From a virus: a stretch of DNA of 48,167 nucleotides. The notes under the pieces are model-generated. The model ran no database searches, was not told the origin of the DNA, and worked only from the letters and a program-made list of their open reading frames with translations. A program made the translations under genes and the position numbers. Below, in pieces: positions 42,840-48,167 of the stretch. The DNA is taken from the IMG/VR virus record IMGVR_UViG_3300009703_000032, positions 1 through 48,167 of that record. One strand, 5' to 3'. Each line of letters opens with the position of its first letter. Positions within the stretch are counted from its first letter, which is position 1.

Positions 42840-45800
42840 TAAAACTAAAGAAGAAAACGAAGCTTTATTTTCCCCCACTCATAAAAGTCCGGAGAGAAGA
42901 GCGGGCAGTGCAATAGCTGCGGCAATGACACTCCCTACTTTATTGGGGATCGTAAATGCACGCACACAATGGATCCACTCGGGTGCCTGGCAATCATTTA
43001 GAGAAAACTTTGGAAACTCTTTTAAAAACTTATTCGAAGCGGCTAAGTACGAACCAACTATGACCACTGTTAGTGGAAGTAAAAGTATCAGGGCGCAAGT
43101 TTCTGAACTAGAAAAACAGATATTAAGAGATATAGAACAAAAGGGCGGCTCTTCTCAAACCGCCTCCCCTGTCCCTCATTTTTTAAACGACTCTATCGAA
43201 GAGGCTAAGGATGGTCCGACTTTTAATATAGAGTCAAAAATTCCTCATATTTTTGGTAAAGAAAAATTAGAAATGAAAGCTAGAAATGCTGGAGAAATCT
43301 TTGCAGACTATTTAGGCAAAAACTTACCAGCTATAGGTTCCGGTAATAATTATATATCCCCGACTACAAATGATCTAACCTCAGTAATACGAATGCAGCT
43401 TGATAACGTTGCACAGGGTTTAGATATAAGTGATCAACAATTAAATGCGTTACATGAAGCTGACAGGAAAATGCAGCAAAAACATAGAGCAATCTTTGAG
43501 GCGAGCGGGCAGACAAAGCTTCACGATCAACTCTACAGTAATGGCGCTTATGCTGATGAGTTATCTAAGGGATTAAAGCGCTATGATGACCATATAAATA
43601 TTCTTAAAAAAGAACTAGCAGAACTAGAGGCAATAATAAGTACGTCGGGCCCGGCCAAACGGCAGGTGGCAGAAGCACATTTAAATGCGCTGGCTAAGTC
43701 TTCTGGCATGACTAGGGCGGAATACCATACTTATATTTCTAATTTAAATGTTAAGCTTAATATTAAAAGCGTGCTTAGAGGAGATGTATCTTTTAAAAAT
43801 GTAGAAATTATACTAAGCTCAAAAGGGAAGATCCGCCAACCCATCAAACAGTCGTTTAATATAGGTAAAATGGGTATGATAGCTCCGTCAGTGCATACCT
43901 CTATCCATAACGATGCTATTCATATGCCCCTCGGTTCTACTAGTGCAAAAGATGCTGTAACTAATACCCTTGGGCAGCTCCGAGCAACTTTTTCTAGAAT
44001 AGATAAACAATTTAATGATTTAATGGATGATAGTTTCTATAGTGGACAATTCACCAAGGGAGTGGCCCGTACCCTTAAACCTTATAGAGAACTAATAGGC
44101 CCGCGTACTAATAATGTACAAGACATTGTTAGAGGGGGTAAAATAATATCTGACGAGATGCGAGCTTTGTCCGGTGAGCTGCCTGATAGTTTTTATAAAA
44201 ATATATCACGAGGAAAGGGTTCCTATTTTCTAGACGCAGATTTAAGGGGCACAGAAAATAATACAGTTACTTTTGACTTTGAGTTCAATGCGCCAAAGTC
44301 ATCAGTCAAGGGCTCGCAAATGTTAATACAAGATGCGAAGACTAGTGTATATTGGATGAACTATGTTACTCAAAAAGGCGGAAACAAAGAAAAGATATTT
44401 AATCATTTTATTCGTCCAGACAATTGGGCTAGTGTAGGGGACGCAAAAGGCATAGAAGACTCTGTCGAAGCCTTTATGTTAAAGCACCAAAAGGGTAATA
44501 GAAATAAAAACTATGAAATGTTTAAAGAACTTACAGCCATGTTTAAGGATAGTGCTAAGCAGCTAGAAAAGACAGGAACTCGCTATGTGACTATAAATAC
44601 TAAGCACTTTGGAGGGGAAGTCACTATATGGAACAAGTGGGCTTCTACCTTAAAGTTTGCCCAAGATGTGTATAGTGGCACAGATGCTGCTCCTGTGTGG
44701 CAAGGTCACAATATTAGAACTGCGGATTTACCCCTATTACATAAAATGGCGTCAGATGCTTTGCAGTCTGGGGAGCTGGGTGGGCCGGGTAGCCGTAATT
44801 TTAAACTAGTAGAAAGACTTGCAAAAGAAACAAGTGAGGAAGCACTAAATGCCTCTGGCCGTTTTGTTGATACCTACTCTTGGGCTTCGTTTATAACAAG
44901 TAATAATCGTGTTGATCAATCGCTACAATTAGAGAATATCTTTGATAGCCTCATGCATGAAGCTGTGGCGGAGCAAAGTCCAACTAAGGTATTTAATAAG
45001 GATGCTTGGAAAAAAGAACTTGTAAATGCAGTTAAAAATCAAGATAAAAAACAACTAAATAATATATTACACAACCTCCCAACAGATATCCGTGTAGGTA
45101 TGGATAACTGGATAAAGCACAGTCCTGCTGATGTTATAAGTGTATTCTCATCAGCCAGTCACCACCATCCCGGCTTTGACGTACGTAGTGCTATAATATT
45201 AAAAGATTTATTATATTGGAAAACCCAAAAACTTAGATTGGAAGACCCTGAAACCTTTAAAGCAATGATGGGAGTGGGGCATGTTGCTGACGATATCATA
45301 ACGGGGCGGAAAAGATCATGGCACCACGCAATAGATGCTGCAGAGCAAAGTACTCTATTTGATGTCCCAGACCACGGAATAGGCGAACAAGATGCTTCCA
45401 GAATATATTCTAGACTATTTGGACTAACACCCGCCTCTGCCTCAAGGGCAATGGGTGCTATATTCTCGCCAGAGAACTACTTGCCTTTCGGACAATACGC
45501 CAATATTCAAAAACAAATGTACCAAGCATTGAGTGATAAAGCTCTTATGCCCGGTCTGGCCCACCGAGAATATAAGGCAGCTAAAGGACAGATGCCTATT
45601 GTGCAAAATGCGATAGATAGTAATGGTACTACTAATATGTGGGCCAACAGCATCGGTAGAGCCATACAGCAAGACTTTGAGGAACAACAGGCGAGGTTCG
45701 CCAAACTAGGACCTCTACGTTCTCGCTTCCACGCCATGACAATGTACCTTCCTAGCTACAACAGCTTAGTCGGGCAAGATACCGGTCTATGGGCAAACAA

Positions 45801-48167
45801 TGCTGCACGGGGCTTAGCAAAACATTTACCTAGAGGTGGTGACGGCCTACGAAAGGTAGTGTCCGTCGAACGAGCCTCCCAGCTTATTAATAATAAAACA
45901 GGAACAACATCCAATATGTCGGTAGCGAGATGGTTAGCCGAGAGCGGGGTTAATCAAGACATAGTAGATCTGGTGGCAGCCGATAGTAAATACAAGGGAC
46001 TGTCTCTAAAAGAATTAATGGATGGCCAAGCAGATGACCTAGGAAATACTAATAAATTTACAATAGATCTTGATTCTGAAAGAACACCTGAGGGACGTAA
46101 GCGCCTCCTATTACATGGAAGTAATAACCACATACTCGAGCCGGACACTCCCTTAATAAACGAAAGAGTAAGTAAAAAGAAAGTAAAACCTAGTCAATAC
46201 GATCATCGAAATCCCCTTAAGTACAAATCAATAGTTAGATCCCTAACATTTGACTTGCAAACAGATGAGTTTATATTTAATCTTCTACCATTTGAAGAGC
46301 CAGGCATGGCTAAGATAGTTGACTCCACTAAGTTTTTCAAAGGTAATGTTATCGGCGTAGCTAACGGCATGAAAGTAGGTACCGGTATTGGACTTATTGT
46401 CGGAGCAAAGAAACCAAACTTAATGAACTTCTTTGAGGTCCATATGAGAAGAACGTTAGATAATTTACATTCCCAAAATAAAAGCGTGTGGGGACAAAAG
46501 CGTTTTCTTAAAAAAATGCTAATGGAAACCTTTGGCGTTAGTGCTGAGGAATTCGATAATACTTTTAATTTTAAAGAAATGCCTCTAGCAAACGTGGGTC
46601 AAGAAAAGAAATTCTCAAACGCCCTCGTAACCGTAGAACTTGCTGATAATTATATAATAAAAGGGCTGGATCACCAAAAATTAACATCCTCTGTTTTTGA
46701 AATGCTAAAAAGATCAGGAATAACACACGATAAACTAAAAGAACGGTTTATTAGAATGAATTATGATCTACTACAAGAAGCAGGCTACCGTGGAAACAAA
46801 GAAGCGCACCTATCTAAGGTTTATGACTTTGCTGTTAAACGACAAGAGAAAGCTATAAACGAACTTGCTAAAAACATTGACGTAAGTACAAATGAAGGCA
46901 GGTTGATTAACCAAATGCAGAAGATAATGAAAGAAACAAATATAGCATTATATGACCCTGCAATAGTTCTAGAAGAACACAAATTAAATGTTTCTGAAAT
47001 ACAAACTAAGGGACTACTACACGGAGATGAGATAACCAGAGGAGTATACTTCGAAGCCACCGCCCATATATTTAGAGGCGAGTGGGGAGTCATGGAAGAC
47101 TTTAAAGATGTTAGAGGCCCTTCAACGAGACCAGTAGATGCGTACGGGACGCCTACTCATAAGACATTCAGTATATGGCAGGCGATGACTGTATACAATG
47201 CTAATAGAGAGAATAGTTATTTCAGGGATAGTTTCCTAAAAAGATTAATAGCAGATTCGGGGCACTTTGATAAAGGAATCCAAAGAAAACTGCAAGCAAA
47301 TGTCGCAGCGGCGTCCTATCTACAAGGTGGTCTTAATTTTGATCTAAGTAAGTATGATGTATATAACTTCACCCTTAGTGATATGAAATCAGATATCGCA
47401 GCCCTGTCCACTTTAGAAGCAGAATCAAGGGGAATAAAGTTTGCTGGACAAACACAAGAGAGAATTGAACAATACCTTAAAGCACAAGGCACACTGTCAG
47501 ACAGGGAAGCAGAGCTGCTAGCTGCTGAGATATATGATAACGAGGCAGTTGTTAAAAGAATTAGACAATCCGGTACAATAATCCCTGACCGGAATAAGAT
47601 AAAAGTATTTAGTGACGACATATTAAAACACGATTTACTTAAACTAGAAATGCCAGACCTAGAAGAAATGTTCAAAGGATGGGATTCTAATAAAAAAGCC
47701 GCAGTAAAAGAAATAATTAATAAACAAAGATCTACATTAATTGGACAAATTAAAAAACAATTAAGAAAAAGAGCAACATCCGCGGCTGAACTACAGAGAC
47801 TTGAGCTAGAGTTAAAAAGATTAACAGGAGCAGCAACCGATGGGCGATTAAAAGACTTAGTAATAGCCACAGACGGCCCAATCAAATTAGGTTCAAATAA
47901 ATATCAATTAGCGGGAAGATCCGCCACTATTGCTGAAATGATGCAATCTATTGACAACTTTAATACAAATGCAATCGCCCTAGCGGAAAACACTAATGGC
48001 CTTACCGAGTCCCAGCTTAGAGCCAAACTAGGGACCGAGTTTGATGACGTCTCTGCTAAGCTAGGCTCCAGGTTAATCTCCTTAGTTTACCAGGGCATAG
48101 CAATAGGCGAACATAAAGCAGGACAATTTTACGGAAGAGGCCTGCAATATGCTAAGGCAGTAGACGG
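42826..48167 (+). CDS. Second giant virion-region protein with DEDDh exonuclease signature, truncated at window edge
   Basis: The frame stays open from ATG 42826 to the right edge, 1780 codons, so the protein is at least 1780 residues and incomplete. A hydrophobic segment at about 27-46 is followed by helical, charged sequence. Residues about 480-800 carry the DnaQ/RNase T-type signature: Exo I VTFDFEFN (Asp484, Glu486), Exo II WQGHNIRTADLPLL (Asp634), FVDTYSWASFI (Asp682), and Exo III HHPGFDVRSAIILKDLL (His780-x4-Asp785). All five DEDDh positions are present, although the distance between Exo II and Exo III is longer than usual. The rest shows no recognised domain. The start overlaps the previous giant gene by 14 bases, so they are co-expressed; it may be an injected or internal virion protein. 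Confidence 0.75.
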   Translation, partial: MAQNNKTKEENEALFSPTHKSPERRAGSAIAAAMTLPTLLGIVNARTQWIHSGAWQSFRENFGNSFKNLFEAAKYEPTMTTVSGSKSIRAQVSELEKQILRDIEQKGGSSQTASPVPHFLNDSIEEAKDGPTFNIESKIPHIFGKEKLEMKARNAGEIFADYLGKNLPAIGSGNNYISPTTNDLTSVIRMQLDNVAQGLDISDQQLNALHEADRKMQQKHRAIFEASGQTKLHDQLYSNGAYADELSKGLKRYDDHINILKKELAELEAIISTSGPAKRQVAEAHLNALAKSSGMTRAEYHTYISNLNVKLNIKSVLRGDVSFKNVEIILSSKGKIRQPIKQSFNIGKMGMIAPSVHTSIHNDAIHMPLGSTSAKDAVTNTLGQLRATFSRIDKQFNDLMDDSFYSGQFTKGVARTLKPYRELIGPRTNNVQDIVRGGKIISDEMRALSGELPDSFYKNISRGKGSYFLDADLRGTENNTVTFDFEFNAPKSSVKGSQMLIQDAKTSVYWMNYVTQKGGNKEKIFNHFIRPDNWASVGDAKGIEDSVEAFMLKHQKGNRNKNYEMFKELTAMFKDSAKQLEKTGTRYVTINTKHFGGEVTIWNKWASTLKFAQDVYSGTDAAPVWQGHNIRTADLPLLHKMASDALQSGELGGPGSRNFKLVERLAKETSEEALNASGRFVDTYSWASFITSNNRVDQSLQLENIFDSLMHEAVAEQSPTKVFNKDAWKKELVNAVKNQDKKQLNNILHNLPTDIRVGMDNWIKHSPADVISVFSSASHHHPGFDVRSAIILKDLLYWKTQKLRLEDPETFKAMMGVGHVADDIITGRKRSWHHAIDAAEQSTLFDVPDHGIGEQDASRIYSRLFGLTPASASRAMGAIFSPENYLPFGQYANIQKQMYQALSDKALMPGLAHREYKAAKGQMPIVQNAIDSNGTTNMWANSIGRAIQQDFEEQQARFAKLGPLRSRFHAMTMYLPSYNSLVGQDTGLWANNAARGLAKHLPRGGDGLRKVVSVERASQLINNKTGTTSNMSVARWLAESGVNQDIVDLVAADSKYKGLSLKELMDGQADDLGNTNKFTIDLDSERTPEGRKRLLLHGSNNHILEPDTPLINERVSKKKVKPSQYDHRNPLKYKSIVRSLTFDLQTDEFIFNLLPFEEPGMAKIVDSTKFFKGNVIGVANGMKVGTGIGLIVGAKKPNLMNFFEVHMRRTLDNLHSQNKSVWGQKRFLKKMLMETFGVSAEEFDNTFNFKEMPLANVGQEKKFSNALVTVELADNYIIKGLDHQKLTSSVFEMLKRSGITHDKLKERFIRMNYDLLQEAGYRGNKEAHLSKVYDFAVKRQEKAINELAKNIDVSTNEGRLINQMQKIMKETNIALYDPAIVLEEHKLNVSEIQTKGLLHGDEITRGVYFEATAHIFRGEWGVMEDFKDVRGPSTRPVDAYGTPTHKTFSIWQAMTVYNANRENSYFRDSFLKRLIADSGHFDKGIQRKLQANVAAASYLQGGLNFDLSKYDVYNFTLSDMKSDIAALSTLEAESRGIKFAGQTQERIEQYLKAQGTLSDREAELLAAEIYDNEAVVKRIRQSGTIIPDRNKIKVFSDDILKHDLLKLEMPDLEEMFKGWDSNKKAAVKEIINKQRSTLIGQIKKQLRKRATSAAELQRLELELKRLTGAATDGRLKDLVIATDGPIKLGSNKYQLAGRSATIAEMMQSIDNFNTNAIALAENTNGLTESQLRAKLGTEFDDVSAKLGSRLISLVYQGIAIGEHKAGQFYGRGLQYAKAVD

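Noticed and set aside
47316-47885. Reverse-strand 189-codon open frame at the right edge
   Set aside because: It is antisense to the long continuous frame of the second giant gene and shows Ser/Leu-rich shadow composition.
1-48167. CRISPR arrays, tRNA genes and insertion sequences
   Set aside because: I saw no regularly spaced direct repeats, no cloverleaf with a CCA-type end and no transposase. The only mobile elements recognised are the inteins.

Overview
The window is one strand of a tailed-bacteriophage virion and DNA-packaging region. Every supported gene reads left to right, most neighbours overlap by a few bases or sit under 20 bases apart, and no gene-free gap reaches 300 bases (the longest is about 110). 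A tail sheath, tail-tube-like proteins, portal, capsid protein, maturation proteases and large terminase together mark a contractile-tailed phage (myovirus morphology). The DNA is AT-rich by eye, and many genes, especially the abundant structural ones, carry AGGAG-type ribosome binding sites, so the host is a bacterium with Shine-Dalgarno initiation. I cannot name the host. Two giant virion genes of more than 5 kb and structural genes filling all 48 kb suggest a large-genome phage; that is inference.

Layout. Positions 62-5911: small unknown proteins, a ClpP-fold protease, a Cys-box protein and two Gly/Ala-rich, probably membrane-active proteins. Positions 5920-10372: a phage-encoded ribosomal protein bS21 (56 residues), a possible degenerate Hint-like protein, and the large terminase gene interrupted by two inteins, one inside the Walker A P-loop and one just before Walker B. 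Positions 10372-20668: an unknown 709-residue protein, portal, Com-like zinc ribbon, a second protease with His-rich repeats, an acidic scaffold candidate, two paralogous capsid-associated proteins and the major capsid protein. Positions 20749-33131: neck and connector candidates, tail sheath and four tail-tube-like genes, one of them a 1556-residue fusion with long beta-rich repeats. Positions 33205-34272: two tail-assembly-chaperone-like genes. From 34275 to the right edge: two giant genes at the tape-measure position.

The most striking points are four inteins in two genes; a RecB/Cas4-like PD-(D/E)XK nuclease signature in the first giant virion protein; a DEDDh (DnaQ-type) exonuclease signature in the adjacent, edge-truncated giant protein; and bS21 encoded directly upstream of the packaging genes. 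The two neighbouring virion-linked nucleases are the best candidate here for an undescribed system, for example nucleases packaged or injected with the genome; the sequence alone does not prove that role.

Together the genes supply packaging (terminase, portal), prohead assembly and maturation (scaffold, proteases, capsid proteins), neck and contractile tail (sheath, tubes, chaperones), and very large proteins of the tail lumen or injected cargo. Strong hairpins after the capsid gene, after the sheath gene, after the first tube gene and between the two chaperone genes divide the region into transcription units.
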